Source: Bacillota bacterium (GTDB lineage: Bacteria > Bacillota_A > Clostridia > DSM-8532). From it: a DNA stretch of 28,684 bases. Under the pieces are notes generated by a model. It had not been told where the DNA came from. It saw only the letters and a list, made by a program, of their open reading frames with translations, and ran no database searches. The position numbers and the translations under genes were made by a program. This document shows, one piece after another, positions 1 through 7,550 of the stretch. Numbering within the stretch: position 1 is the first letter of the stretch; the number at the start of each line of letters is the position of its first letter. The stretch spans positions 1 through 28,684 of the forward strand of contig JAFADM010000032.1 of assembly GCA_023424865.1 (NCBI GenBank). The letters run 5' to 3'.

Positions 1-63
1 TAATTCATCCATTATTCCTTCGGAATAGGAGGTATCAATTGCGTTGATATAAGGTTGATACAT
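1..63 (-). CDS. possible 5' end of an unknown gene running off the left edge
   Basis: On the minus strand an ATG at 63-61 opens a frame that stays open for 21 codons to the window edge, beginning MYQPYINAIDTSYSEG. A weak GAGG lies about 8 nt upstream of the ATG. It would follow the AraC gene in the same direction after about 120 nt. I do not recognise the peptide and the fragment is too short for family assignment. It could equally be non-coding, because the same bases contain TTGATA repeats and short inverted repeats. Confidence 0.3.
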   Translation of the reverse strand, partial: MYQPYINAIDTSYSEGIMDEL

Positions 64-99
64 GATGAACGCCTCGAGAAAAAGACTTGCTATACTATA

Positions 100-185
100 A
101 GTATGTAGACATCCCCCAGGTTGTTCCCTTTTGGAGACAGGCTCCTGAAACTGAGGAGAATTTCGCAGGGGGGGATTGACCTGGT
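100..185. other. short intergenic stretch with base-pairing potential after the AraC gene
   Basis: Seen directly: CTCCT (142-146) pairs with AGGAG (154-158) around a 7-nt loop. ATCCCCC (111-117) can pair with GGGGGAT (170-176). CCAGGT (116-121) can pair with ACCTGG (179-184). The last two pairings interleave, so they would be alternatives or a pseudoknot. There is no T-run on either strand, so it is not a standard terminator. No known RNA family is recognised. Confidence 0.25.
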
Positions 186-1067
186 TTAAGGCGTACCGGT
201 TACCCCTCTGTAAGACTGCTTTAAGTACTCGGATGGCGAAACGCCGGTCATTCGTTTGAAGACATTGCTGTAATACAAAGGATCCTGATACCCTGCCTTT
301 TGTGCTGCCTGAGAAATATTCATAGTGCTTTCCCTCAGCAAACGGGCACTTTCCGTTATACGAAGCCGGGTATGATACAAGTGGATGGTCATCCCGGTTT
401 TCTTCTTAAAGACCTCGCAAAGGTACTTGTAATTCATACCCATATGGAGGGCGATTTGCTCAGAGCTTACCGCCTGGGCAAGATGGGCCTGTAAGAAGTG
501 TATCAGCTTCCGGACCAATATGTCCTGCTTGTCCGGGACCGTACTCTCAGTTGAAATTTCATATAGGTTAAGAAGAAGACGCATCAAAAGCTGGCTGCTC
601 TCCAGCGCACGGTAGACGGAATCGGAGCGGTAAAGCTTTAAAAGGTTTTCAAGCTCTGATTTTACAGGATTTGTTTTTTCCATAGCCAAATACTTGGGGA
701 GTAAGACCTGATAATGATAATCCTCCGGACTGAATTCCTGATTCTTCATATAGCAGGCATGAGCATCAAACACCCTGGCTTCCGGCTCAGGATCTGAAAG
801 GTAAAAGTGTACGAAAAACCATTCTGTTCCGGCAGGGATTTCTTCGATACCCCAATGGTGTACACCGGCCTTGAGAAAAAAGAGCTGATGCTCGCCCACG
901 GTATAGAACACGTGATCCTCTATCACCTTAATATGGCCCTTGGTAACATAGAGCAGGACATGATGGGGAAGAATCCTGTCCTGATGAACAAAGGGTGTTG
1001 CTGCAATGACATAATTGATGCACCGAAGACAGCACAACCGGTTGAAGGCCACCGCTAATTCATGCAT
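186..1067 (-). CDS. AraC-family transcriptional regulator (cupin N-domain)
   Basis: A 293-residue protein with a sugar-sensing cupin-like N-terminal half (roughly residues 20-120) and a C-terminal double helix-turn-helix of AraC/XylS type (roughly 186-284). The second helix-turn-helix holds the typical GYQDPLYYSNVFKRMTGVSP signature. The ATG at 1067 is preceded by AAGAGGT at good spacing. The gene is divergent from the GH127 gene, with promoters that overlap in 1122-1150. It is therefore inferred to be the local regulator of that arabinofuranosidase, with a sugar as effector. Length and domain order are normal for the family. The ligand cannot be read from the sequence. Confidence 0.9.
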   Translation of the reverse strand: MHELAVAFNRLCCLRCINYVIAATPFVHQDRILPHHVLLYVTKGHIKVIEDHVFYTVGEHQLFFLKAGVHHWGIEEIPAGTEWFFVHFYLSDPEPEARVFDAHACYMKNQEFSPEDYHYQVLLPKYLAMEKTNPVKSELENLLKLYRSDSVYRALESSQLLMRLLLNLYEISTESTVPDKQDILVRKLIHFLQAHLAQAVSSEQIALHMGMNYKYLCEVFKKKTGMTIHLYHTRLRITESARLLRESTMNISQAAQKAGYQDPLYYSNVFKRMTGVSPSEYLKQSYRGVTGTP

Positions 1068-1121
1068 ATGAAACCTCTTATTAAATCTGAATTTTTTCCA
1101 TGTATTCTGCCTTTCTGTTAA

Positions 1122-1150
1122 TTTACATTATAGCACAGGACAGCTATAAT
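1122..1150 (+). promoter_or_regulatory. sigma-A-type promoter for the GH127 gene
   Basis: TTTACA (1122-1127), a 17-nt spacer and a perfect TATAAT (1145-1150). Predicted transcription start is near 1157, about 40 nt before the ATG at 1196. Confidence 0.75.
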
Positions 1151-1151
1151 G
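1126..1151. promoter_or_regulatory. 9-bp inverted repeat spanning both divergent -10 boxes
   Basis: CATTATAGC (1126-1134) and its exact reverse complement GCTATAATG (1143-1151) flank an 8-nt centre. The symmetry comes largely from the two opposed TATAAT boxes, but the match extends beyond them. It may be an operator or simply symmetric promoters. Confidence 0.45.
1127..1134 (-). promoter_or_regulatory. extended -10 promoter for the AraC gene
   Basis: Minus-strand TATAAT (1132-1127) is preceded by TGC, giving a TGnTATAAT extended -10. No good -35 lies at 16-18 nt, which extended -10 promoters tolerate. The predicted start near 1120 leaves a leader of about 50 nt. The box overlaps the -35 of the divergent promoter. 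Confidence 0.55.
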
Positions 1152-1195
1152 GCCTCAAAAGTTAAAGAAAATAGTCAATTAAGGGAGGATTTAAT

Positions 1196-3064
1196 ATGGT
1201 TAGGCCCATTGAACCCATTTGTGATCACCGTGTAGAGCTTCAGGATCGGGAGCTGCTTCGAAGACGAAGAGAAAACAGAAAATATCTCATGGAGCTGGAA
1301 AACGACAAGCTTTTACTCCACCACCGGTTTGAGGCGGGGCTGGATACCCACGGGAGGAGTCCGGAGGATTTTCACGGTGGGTGGGAAAGCTCCCTGTGCC
1401 AGCTGAGAGGCCATTTTCTGGGGCACTGGCTTTCTGCTGCCGCCATGGAGGTTTTCGTAACCGGTGACAGGGAGCTTAAGGCCAAGGCAGATACCATTGT
1501 GGGAGAGCTGGCTAAATGCCAGGATAACAATGGCGGGGAATGGTGCGCCTCCATACCTGAAAAGTATTTAACCTTAATAGCCCGGGGAAAGGGCTGCTGG
1601 GCACCTCAGTACACCATTCACAAGACCTTTATGGGGCTTCTGGATATGTATGAATTAACCGGAAATGAGGAGGCGCTGGCCATTGCCAGAAGCTTTGCCC
1701 AATGGTTTATAAAGTGGTCCTCACAGTTTAATGAAGAGGAGTTTAACCGCATTCTGGATGTGGAAACAGGGGGCATGCTGGAGGTGTGGAGCCAGCTTTA
1801 CGGCATAACAAGGGAACCCGCCCACCGGGAGCTCATGGACAAATACTACCGCAAAAGCCTTTTTGACGGCCTGCTGGAGGGCCGGGATGTGCTTACCAAT
1901 ATGCATGCCAACACCACTATCCCCGAAGCGCTGGGGGCAACCCGGGCCTACGAGGTGACGGGAGAGGCAAAATGGCTGGCTATTGTAAAGGCCTATTGGG
2001 AAGAAGCGGTTACAAAAAGAGGCTATTATTGTACCGGCGGACAGACTGCCGGCGAAATATGGACGCCTAAAATGAGCCTGTCACCAAGGCTGGGCGAAAA
2101 AAACCAGGAGCATTGTACGGTGTACAATATGATGAGGCTGGCAGATTTTCTCTTTCGTCATACGGGAGAGGCTGTATACGGCGATTACTGGGAGCGGAAC
2201 CTCTATAACGGCATTATGGCCCAGGCCTATTACCAGTTCGATCGCGGGGGGCATGGCGAGACCTCTCCCTATCCTGAAACCGGTCTGCTGACCTACTTTT
2301 TGCCCTTGAAAAGCGGCGGGGTAAAAGCCTGGTCTTCCAAAACCAAGCATTTCTACTGCTGCCACGGATCCCTGGTTCAGGCCAATGCGGGCCATGTAAG
2401 GGGGATTTATTACAAAGATGACGCCCATGTGTATGTGAATCAGTACACTCCCTCGGATATGAGCTTTGAAATGAGTGGTACGGAGGTTCGGCTTTTGCAG
2501 AGGACCGATACTCTGGCCGGAAACGATCATATGACCGGGAGCATGACCGGAAGCCAAACCATTAAGGATCCGTCCAGACAGCCCAACCATCCCGGCCTTT
2601 TAAAGAATTACCTGTATATTTGTGCACAAAGTGAAGTCCCGTTTACCCTGAAAATACGCCTTCCCTGGTGGCATAAGGGTGAAGCTGTCCTTTTTATTAA
2701 CGGTGAAAGGACAGAACCCCAGGTGGTTGACAATTATATCACAATCACCCGGAGCTGGAAGGAGGATGAGGTTTGCTTCCAGTTTAATAAAACCGTGCAG
2801 GCTTGCCCGCTGCCTGACGCCCCTGATACGGTGGCCTTTATGTATGGCCCCGTGGTTTTAGCAGGCTTAAGCCGGGGGCAAACCCTTGAGGTTAAGGAGG
2901 GAACCTGTGCCGAACAGCTTCTTGTCCATGATAATGAGAGAGAATGGTCTGTGTGGCGGGATACCTTCCGTACGGCAAATCAAAGCCGTGACATTCCGTT
3001 TATCCCTCTGTATAAAGTAGGCTATGAGCCCTACAGTGTTTATTTTCCTCTCAAAAAGGCATGA
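1196..3064 (+). CDS. GH127/DUF1680 beta-L-arabinofuranosidase-like glycoside hydrolase
   Basis: A 622-residue protein of the DUF1680 (GH127/GH146) family, with an (alpha/alpha)6-barrel followed by beta-sandwich domains. The residues known from HypBA1 of Bifidobacterium longum can be placed by spacing: E287 in the TAGEIW stretch, E305 and C307 in QEHCTVYN, and the vicinal pair C388-C389 in FYCCHGS. In that family they form a Zn-cysteine site in which the first cysteine of the pair is the nucleophile. No signal peptide is visible, so it acts in the cytoplasm, releasing L-arabinofuranose from short arabino-oligosaccharides. The ATG has AAGGGAGG 7 nt upstream. It is probably controlled by the divergent AraC regulator. 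Exact substrate linkage and GH127 versus GH146 assignment remain open. Confidence 0.88.
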   Translation: MVRPIEPICDHRVELQDRELLRRRRENRKYLMELENDKLLLHHRFEAGLDTHGRSPEDFHGGWESSLCQLRGHFLGHWLSAAAMEVFVTGDRELKAKADTIVGELAKCQDNNGGEWCASIPEKYLTLIARGKGCWAPQYTIHKTFMGLLDMYELTGNEEALAIARSFAQWFIKWSSQFNEEEFNRILDVETGGMLEVWSQLYGITREPAHRELMDKYYRKSLFDGLLEGRDVLTNMHANTTIPEALGATRAYEVTGEAKWLAIVKAYWEEAVTKRGYYCTGGQTAGEIWTPKMSLSPRLGEKNQEHCTVYNMMRLADFLFRHTGEAVYGDYWERNLYNGIMAQAYYQFDRGGHGETSPYPETGLLTYFLPLKSGGVKAWSSKTKHFYCCHGSLVQANAGHVRGIYYKDDAHVYVNQYTPSDMSFEMSGTEVRLLQRTDTLAGNDHMTGSMTGSQTIKDPSRQPNHPGLLKNYLYICAQSEVPFTLKIRLPWWHKGEAVLFINGERTEPQVVDNYITITRSWKEDEVCFQFNKTVQACPLPDAPDTVAFMYGPVVLAGLSRGQTLEVKEGTCAEQLLVHDNEREWSVWRDTFRTANQSRDIPFIPLYKVGYEPYSVYFPLKKA

Positions 3065-3087
3065 TGCAAAGGCTTCAGGAGAATATA

Positions 3088-3240
3088 GGAGGATACTGGA
3101 GAGCACACGGGTACACACGAGAACACAGGCCATTGGAAGATTCATAAAGGCATAGGAAGGCAGAGGAGGATGGGGATACATGAGGATACAGGAGGATGCA
3201 GGGGGGTACAGGAGGATACAGGAGGATACAGGAGGGTACG
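3088..3240 (+). repeat. degenerate 10-bp purine-rich tandem repeat
   Basis: Seen directly: seven adjacent 10-mers at 3171-3240 follow the pattern GGAGGATACA with few changes. Four more diverged copies lie at 3088-3127 (GGAGGATACT, GGAGAGCACA, CGGGTACACA, CGAGAACACA). Positions 3128-3170 between them are not cleanly periodic. The period is not a multiple of three, so it is not a peptide repeat. Each unit resembles a Shine-Dalgarno core. It fills most of the 235-304 nt gap between the GH127 gene and the M50 gene, in which I find no clear terminator or promoter. Confidence 0.85.
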
Positions 3241-3368
3241 GGGGGAGCAGGTAGCAGAAAAGAGAAGGCCTGGTAAACCGTTCCAGGTGGACAGAGTTTA
3301 TGAAAGCCTATATAATTAGGAGCATAAATGATCGCTGTCTGTTGCAGCGTATTGCAGGGGGTAAGGGA

Positions 3369-4577
3369 ATGGCAAAATCGGAAAAGAAGAAAGAGAAGAA
3401 GTACCCTAAACTGTTTATTTTTCTTAATCTGTTAATCGGCGGTTTTTGCGGTGGTTTCGGTGTCGTCAGCATGATGGAAGCCAGCAGTGACAGCCCCTCC
3501 ACTCCCCCTTTTATGCTCATGATTGGCACCATACTTGTTTATTGCTTTATTTCCCTCTTTTTGCATATTATCATTCATGAAGCGGGGCATTTGGTTTTTG
3601 GACTTCTCAGCGGTTACCGCTTTGGCTCCTTTCGCGTAGGAAGCTTCCTCTTTATCAGGAAAGACGGCCGCATCAAATTTAAGCTTTTTTCGCTTCTGGG
3701 AACAGGCGGCCAGTGCCTTATGCTCCCTCCTCGGAAACCGCTGGAACAGACGCCCTTTATCCTTTATAATCTGGGGGGCTCTGTGGCCAACCTGATCCTG
3801 TCTGGGGTTGCCATTTTGTTTCTTGGCCTTGTGGACGAGCCCAGCGTTCTTAATACCTTTAGCCTGATTTTTATTATTACCGGTATTGGCACGGCCCTAA
3901 CAAACGGTATTCCCATGCGGCGGGGACTCATTGCCAATGACGGGTATAACGCTATTGTCCTGTTGAAGAACAGGACAGCAAGACAGTGTTTTATCAACCA
4001 GCTCAATACCATGGGGGCCTTCAGCGAGGGTAAACGCTTAAAGGATATGCCCGACGAGTGGTTTATCCTCCCCGACGATGCGGAAGAATACAACAACAGT
4101 TTGAGCACCGGCCTGGGAGCCATGGCCTGCAGCCGTGCCCTTGATGCCGGGAATTACGATCTTGCCCGGAAAATAGGATGGGATTTGCTGAACAATAAGG
4201 AGGGCCTTATAGCCGTACATCGCTTTGGCTTGCAGCTGGAAATGCTTCTTTGTGAGATCCTGGGTGAAAACAGGAAGGAAAAGCGGGAGGAGCTGCAGAG
4301 TAAAGAGCTGAACCGTTTTATTAAGTCGGCGCCTGCCCATATGGACGTCATTCGGCTTCGGTATGCTCATGCGCTTATCAACGAAAAGGATGAGGCCAAG
4401 GCGGAGCAGATCATTACTTTTTTTAACAAGGCCACCCGCTTCTATCCCTATGAGGGAGAACTTGCGGGGATGAGGGAGTTTTTTACTTCTATGAGGGAAA
4501 TCCATGAAAGGCGCAAGGCCGAGGCTGCACAAACAGAAGATGAGCAGCCTGAACCGGTATTTCTGAACGAGGGTTGA
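3369..4577 (+). CDS. M50-like (site-2-protease type) membrane metalloprotease
   Basis: From the ATG at 3369 the protein has 402 residues. AGGGGG ends 7 nt before that start; an in-frame upstream ATG at 3300 would add 23 residues but has poorer support. A lysine-rich start is followed by hydrophobic segments near 15-40 and 52-80. The second carries the zinc motif HEAGH (H70, E71, H74). Further hydrophobic segments lie near 130-180, and an NDG motif (N190-D191-G192) may supply the third zinc ligand, as the LDG-type motif does in S2P enzymes. The C-terminal ~200 residues are soluble, helical and TPR-like. It lies directly upstream of a two-component/ABC operon, and the stop codon overlaps that operon's promoter. 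A regulatory or peptide-processing protease is a reasonable inference. The substrate is unknown. Confidence 0.75.
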   Translation: MAKSEKKKEKKYPKLFIFLNLLIGGFCGGFGVVSMMEASSDSPSTPPFMLMIGTILVYCFISLFLHIIIHEAGHLVFGLLSGYRFGSFRVGSFLFIRKDGRIKFKLFSLLGTGGQCLMLPPRKPLEQTPFILYNLGGSVANLILSGVAILFLGLVDEPSVLNTFSLIFIITGIGTALTNGIPMRRGLIANDGYNAIVLLKNRTARQCFINQLNTMGAFSEGKRLKDMPDEWFILPDDAEEYNNSLSTGLGAMACSRALDAGNYDLARKIGWDLLNNKEGLIAVHRFGLQLEMLLCEILGENRKEKREELQSKELNRFIKSAPAHMDVIRLRYAHALINEKDEAKAEQIITFFNKATRFYPYEGELAGMREFFTSMREIHERRKAEAAQTEDEQPEPVFLNEG

Positions 4578-4603
4578 TAAAAAGTTGATAAATGTAGGAT
4601 ACT
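4574..4603 (+). promoter_or_regulatory. promoter and direct-repeat element for the two-component operon
   Basis: TTGATA (4574-4579), an 18-nt spacer and GATACT (4598-4603). A second TTGATA at 4585-4590 follows exactly 11 bp after the first, as in OmpR/PhoB-type direct-repeat sites. That second copy also gives an alternative promoter with TATAAA (4608-4613) at 17 nt, though its start would fall on the ribosome site. The 15-bp block 4576-4590 recurs unchanged at 6578-6592. Confidence 0.65.
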
Positions 4604-4636
4604 CTTTTATAAACAGATAAAGGAGGCATCTTTATT

Positions 4637-5314
4637 TTGGGCGGGAGACTGTTAATCGTCGATGACGAGGGCGATATTGTCAGGATGCTGAAGGATTATT
4701 TCGAGCTTAACGGCTATGAGGTAATGACGGCATCGGATGGGCACCAGGCAGTAAAAAAAGCCGAGAAGCAGCCGGATATGATCCTTTTGGATATTGGGCT
4801 GCCGGGACAGGACGGCCTGGAGGTTTGCCGCCAGATTCGCGATTTTGTTTTCTGTCCCATTTTGTTTCTTACAGCCAGAGCGGAGGACAGTGATAAAATC
4901 AGAGGCTTTGCGGCAGGGGGGGACGATTACATTGTCAAGCCCTTCTCCCTTGACGAGCTGGGAGCAAGAGTATCGGCTCATTTCAGGCGGGAGCTTCGTC
5001 AAAAGGAGGCCACGAAGGTTAAGTTTGACGGCGGGCTGGTCATTGATTATTCCTCGCGGCAGGTGTTTATCCGCAATGAATCCCTCAACCTGGCTAAAAA
5101 GGAGTTTGACATTATCGAGCTCTTATCCCAGAATCCCGGTCAGGTTTTTGACAAGGAACGCATTTATGACAGGGTATGGGGCTATGACAGTGAAGGCGGT
5201 AGCACGGTTGTGGCCGAGCATATCCGGCGCATAAGAGCCAAGCTTGCCTCCCGGGAAGACAGAGCCTTAATTGAAACCGTCTGGGGAGTGGGGTACAAAT
5301 GGGTAAAAATTTAA
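4637..5314 (+). CDS. OmpR-family response regulator
   Basis: A 225-residue regulator with a receiver domain (1-115) and a winged-helix DNA-binding domain (about 128-224). Receiver residues are in place: acidic D9/D10, phospho-acceptor D52 in LLDIGLPG, T79 and K101 in the KPF motif. The start is TTG at 4637, with AAAGGAGG ending 11 nt upstream; no ATG is available at a sensible distance. The last 16 nt overlap the kinase gene in another frame, so the pair is translationally coupled. The winged-helix end has the usual VWGVGYKW motif. It probably binds TTGATA-N5-TTGATA repeats in front of itself and of the ABC operon (inference). Confidence 0.93.
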   Translation: MGGRLLIVDDEGDIVRMLKDYFELNGYEVMTASDGHQAVKKAEKQPDMILLDIGLPGQDGLEVCRQIRDFVFCPILFLTARAEDSDKIRGFAAGGDDYIVKPFSLDELGARVSAHFRRELRQKEATKVKFDGGLVIDYSSRQVFIRNESLNLAKKEFDIIELLSQNPGQVFDKERIYDRVWGYDSEGGSTVVAEHIRRIRAKLASREDRALIETVWGVGYKWVKI

Positions 5315-6543
5315 AGCGTCTGAGGAACCTATCCTTTCGGACCGCCTTTATTGTATATGTCACAGTGTTCCTCCTTGGAGCAGCCGCTTTATCCCTTACG
5401 GTGATTTCTATTGCGGATGGTGCCAAAGACAAAATTTATTCCCGCTACGGTGAGTCGGGAGACCGATACTACCTTACCACAGCGGATGGCCGCCAGCTTG
5501 GAGAGGGTGCCCTAATTGTTGCATCCTCACCCATCCTTTCCACAGAGGACCAGAGGACGGTTAACCTGTGGAGCGGAGTTTCCTTAGCTGCCATCCCGGT
5601 GTTTTTTACAATAGGCATTGCAGCCGCCGCTTTTTTGTTTTACCGGAATAAACTGAAAAAGCCTTTGTTCCTTCTGGCGGAAGCCTCTTCGCGTATTGGC
5701 CGGAATGATCTGGATTTTGAGCTTATTTATGACACAAAAGATGAGATGGGGACGCTCTGCCTGTCCTTCGAAACCATGCGCAAGGCGCTTTTGGAAACCA
5801 ATATACGCACCTGGCGGCAGATGGATGAGCGCAAGCAGCTGAACGCCGCCTTTTCTCATGACCTTAGAACGCCCCTGACCGTTCTTAAGGGGCAGAGTGA
5901 TCTGCTGCTGAAATACATTCCCGAAGGCAGATTGCCGGAAGAAAAAGTGCTGGAGACTCTTGGAACAATGAAATCCCATATTGTAAGGCTTGAGGACTAT
6001 ACTCTGGCCATGTCCCGGCTTCAGAAGCTGGAGGATATTGAGATAAAAAAGGCCGAGATTTCTGCTCTGTCCCTTTTTACAGGCCTCAAGACGGCCGGGG
6101 ATATGCTCTGTGGACCCAAAATACTGTCCGTGGAATGGGAAGGCCGGGCTTTAGACAGCCTTCATGTGGATCAGGGCATTGTGATGCAGGTGTTTGAAAA
6201 TCTGGCAGCCAATGCGGTTCGTTTTGCTTCCCAGGCAGTTCATGTCAGCTTATCGGACAGGGAGAGTATGGAGGGTAACCCTCAGTTTACTGTTACTATC
6301 TCCGACGACGGTCCCGGTTTTTCCGAAAAAGACCTAAAAATGGCGACGCGCCCTTTTTACCGATCCGATATTGAGCCTGCAAATGGAAGGCTGCCTGATC
6401 CCGAAAAGTCCTATGGGGGAGGCAGACATTTTGGAATGGGGCTGAATATCTGTAAAATTCTCTGCGAGAGACACGGCGGCACAATAAAGCTCTATAACAC
6501 AGGCAAAGGTGCGGCGGTGCGCTGCAGCTTTTCACTGACATAA
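5299..6543 (+). CDS. sensor histidine kinase with HAMP domain
   Basis: A 414-residue membrane kinase. TM1 spans about 13-38, followed by a short external loop of about 50 residues and TM2 near 93-116. A HAMP domain follows near 117-168, then HisKA with phospho-acceptor H187 in FSHDLRTPLT, and a HATPase_c domain with N box NLAANAV, G1 DDGPGF and G2 HFGMGLNICK. It phosphorylates the regulator encoded by the overlapping upstream gene. The short external loop is typical of kinases that sense membrane stress or peptides, often through a partner transporter, which fits the ABC genes that follow. The actual signal is unknown. Confidence 0.93.
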   Translation: MGKNLKRLRNLSFRTAFIVYVTVFLLGAAALSLTVISIADGAKDKIYSRYGESGDRYYLTTADGRQLGEGALIVASSPILSTEDQRTVNLWSGVSLAAIPVFFTIGIAAAAFLFYRNKLKKPLFLLAEASSRIGRNDLDFELIYDTKDEMGTLCLSFETMRKALLETNIRTWRQMDERKQLNAAFSHDLRTPLTVLKGQSDLLLKYIPEGRLPEEKVLETLGTMKSHIVRLEDYTLAMSRLQKLEDIEIKKAEISALSLFTGLKTAGDMLCGPKILSVEWEGRALDSLHVDQGIVMQVFENLAANAVRFASQAVHVSLSDRESMEGNPQFTVTISDDGPGFSEKDLKMATRPFYRSDIEPANGRLPDPEKSYGGGRHFGMGLNICKILCERHGGTIKLYNTGKGAAVRCSFSLT

Positions 6544-6575
6544 TGACACATTTCTGTTTAAGTTTTTTAAGAAAG

Positions 6576-6605
6576 TGGATAAAAAGTTGATATTTCCCTT
6601 ATACC
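6576..6605 (+). promoter_or_regulatory. promoter and direct-repeat element for the ABC operon
   Basis: TGGATA (6576-6581), an 18-nt spacer and TATACC (6600-6605), the same geometry as the promoter at 4574-4603. A TTGATA at 6587-6592 lies 11 bp after the first box, and GATAAAAAGTTGATA (6578-6592) is identical to 4576-4590. Both core boxes are imperfect, as expected for an activator-dependent promoter. A small leader hairpin (GTAGG 6615-6619 with CCTAC 6627-6631) lies just before the ribosome site. Confidence 0.65.
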
Positions 6606-6650
6606 ATTTCTTTTGTAGGGTTAAGACCTACGAAAGGAGTTGTGCTGAAA

Positions 6651-7550
6651 ATGGATGAAAACAGTATCCACATTCGACATTTAAGCCAGTATTACGGAAA
6701 GAAGAGGGCCTTGGCCGATATAAACCTTGAAATACAAAGGGGTATGTTTGGCCTTTTAGGACGAAACGGTGCGGGTAAGACAACCCTCATGAAAACCCTG
6801 GCAACCCTTCTGCCGGTGAGAGAAGGAGAGGTGAAGGTGTGCGGTATCCCTTCGTCTAAAACAAAAGACATACGCCGAATCATCGGGTATTTGCCACAGG
6901 ACTTTTCCATGTATCCGTCCATGACCGTTTCTGAGATTATGGATTATTTAGGACTCTTATCGGGAATGGATGGAGAACTTCGGAGAAAACGGAGTGAATG
7001 GCTTCTTGAACAGGTGAATTTGTCCGAATACAAAAGGATAAAATTTAAAGCCCTGTCCGGCGGAATGAAGCGAAGGCTGGGCATTGCCCAGGCCCTTTTG
7101 CACCAGCCCAGAGTGCTGGTTGTGGACGAGCCTACGGCAGGCCTTGATCCGGAAGAGCGAATACGCTTTCGAAACCTTTTATGCGAAATCGCCCAGGAAA
7201 GGATTGTTCTTCTTTCTACCCACATTGTAGGTGATATCGAAGCCACCTGTGAGAACATTGCCATCCTGAGCGAAGGCAGAATTTTGTACCGTGGGACGGT
7301 TCATAAGCTTTTGGAAGAAGCTGAGGGCAGGGTATACACAATAACAGCGGATATAAAGGAGCTGCCTCTTCTTAAAAAGCAGTATGCCATTACAGGCATG
7401 CATACCATGGGCGGAAATCCTCAGATTCGCCTCTTATCCGACACTCCGGTAAAGGACAGCCTTATTTGCCGGCCTAATATGGAGGATGCTTATCTCTTGC
7501 ATCTTTATAAAAGCGGGGTTCAGGTTGATGCACTGGGAGGTGACCTTTGA
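6651..7550 (+). CDS. ABC transporter ATP-binding protein
   Basis: From the ATG at 6651 the protein has 299 residues. An upstream in-frame GTG at 6642 lies only 2 nt after the AAAGGAG, so the ATG is preferred. Motifs: Walker A GRNGAGKT (37-44), Q-loop near LPQDF (81-85), signature LSGGM (135-139), Walker B VLVVDE (155-160) and switch histidine H191. The C-terminal ~80 residues form an accessory domain, as in ABC-2 ATPases. Its stop overlaps the next ATG by one base. With the two downstream membrane proteins it should form an ABC-2-type exporter or defence transporter for a peptide or drug. The substrate is not shown by the sequence. Confidence 0.93.
   Translation: MDENSIHIRHLSQYYGKKRALADINLEIQRGMFGLLGRNGAGKTTLMKTLATLLPVREGEVKVCGIPSSKTKDIRRIIGYLPQDFSMYPSMTVSEIMDYLGLLSGMDGELRRKRSEWLLEQVNLSEYKRIKFKALSGGMKRRLGIAQALLHQPRVLVVDEPTAGLDPEERIRFRNLLCEIAQERIVLLSTHIVGDIEATCENIAILSEGRILYRGTVHKLLEEAEGRVYTITADIKELPLLKKQYAITGMHTMGGNPQIRLLSDTPVKDSLICRPNMEDAYLLHLYKSGVQVDALGGDL

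Noticed and set aside
3170..3319. 49-codon frame through the 10-bp repeat tract
   Set aside because: The repeat period is not a multiple of three, AGGAGG touches the ATG, and the frame overlaps the M50 gene region; it looks like a by-product of the repeat.
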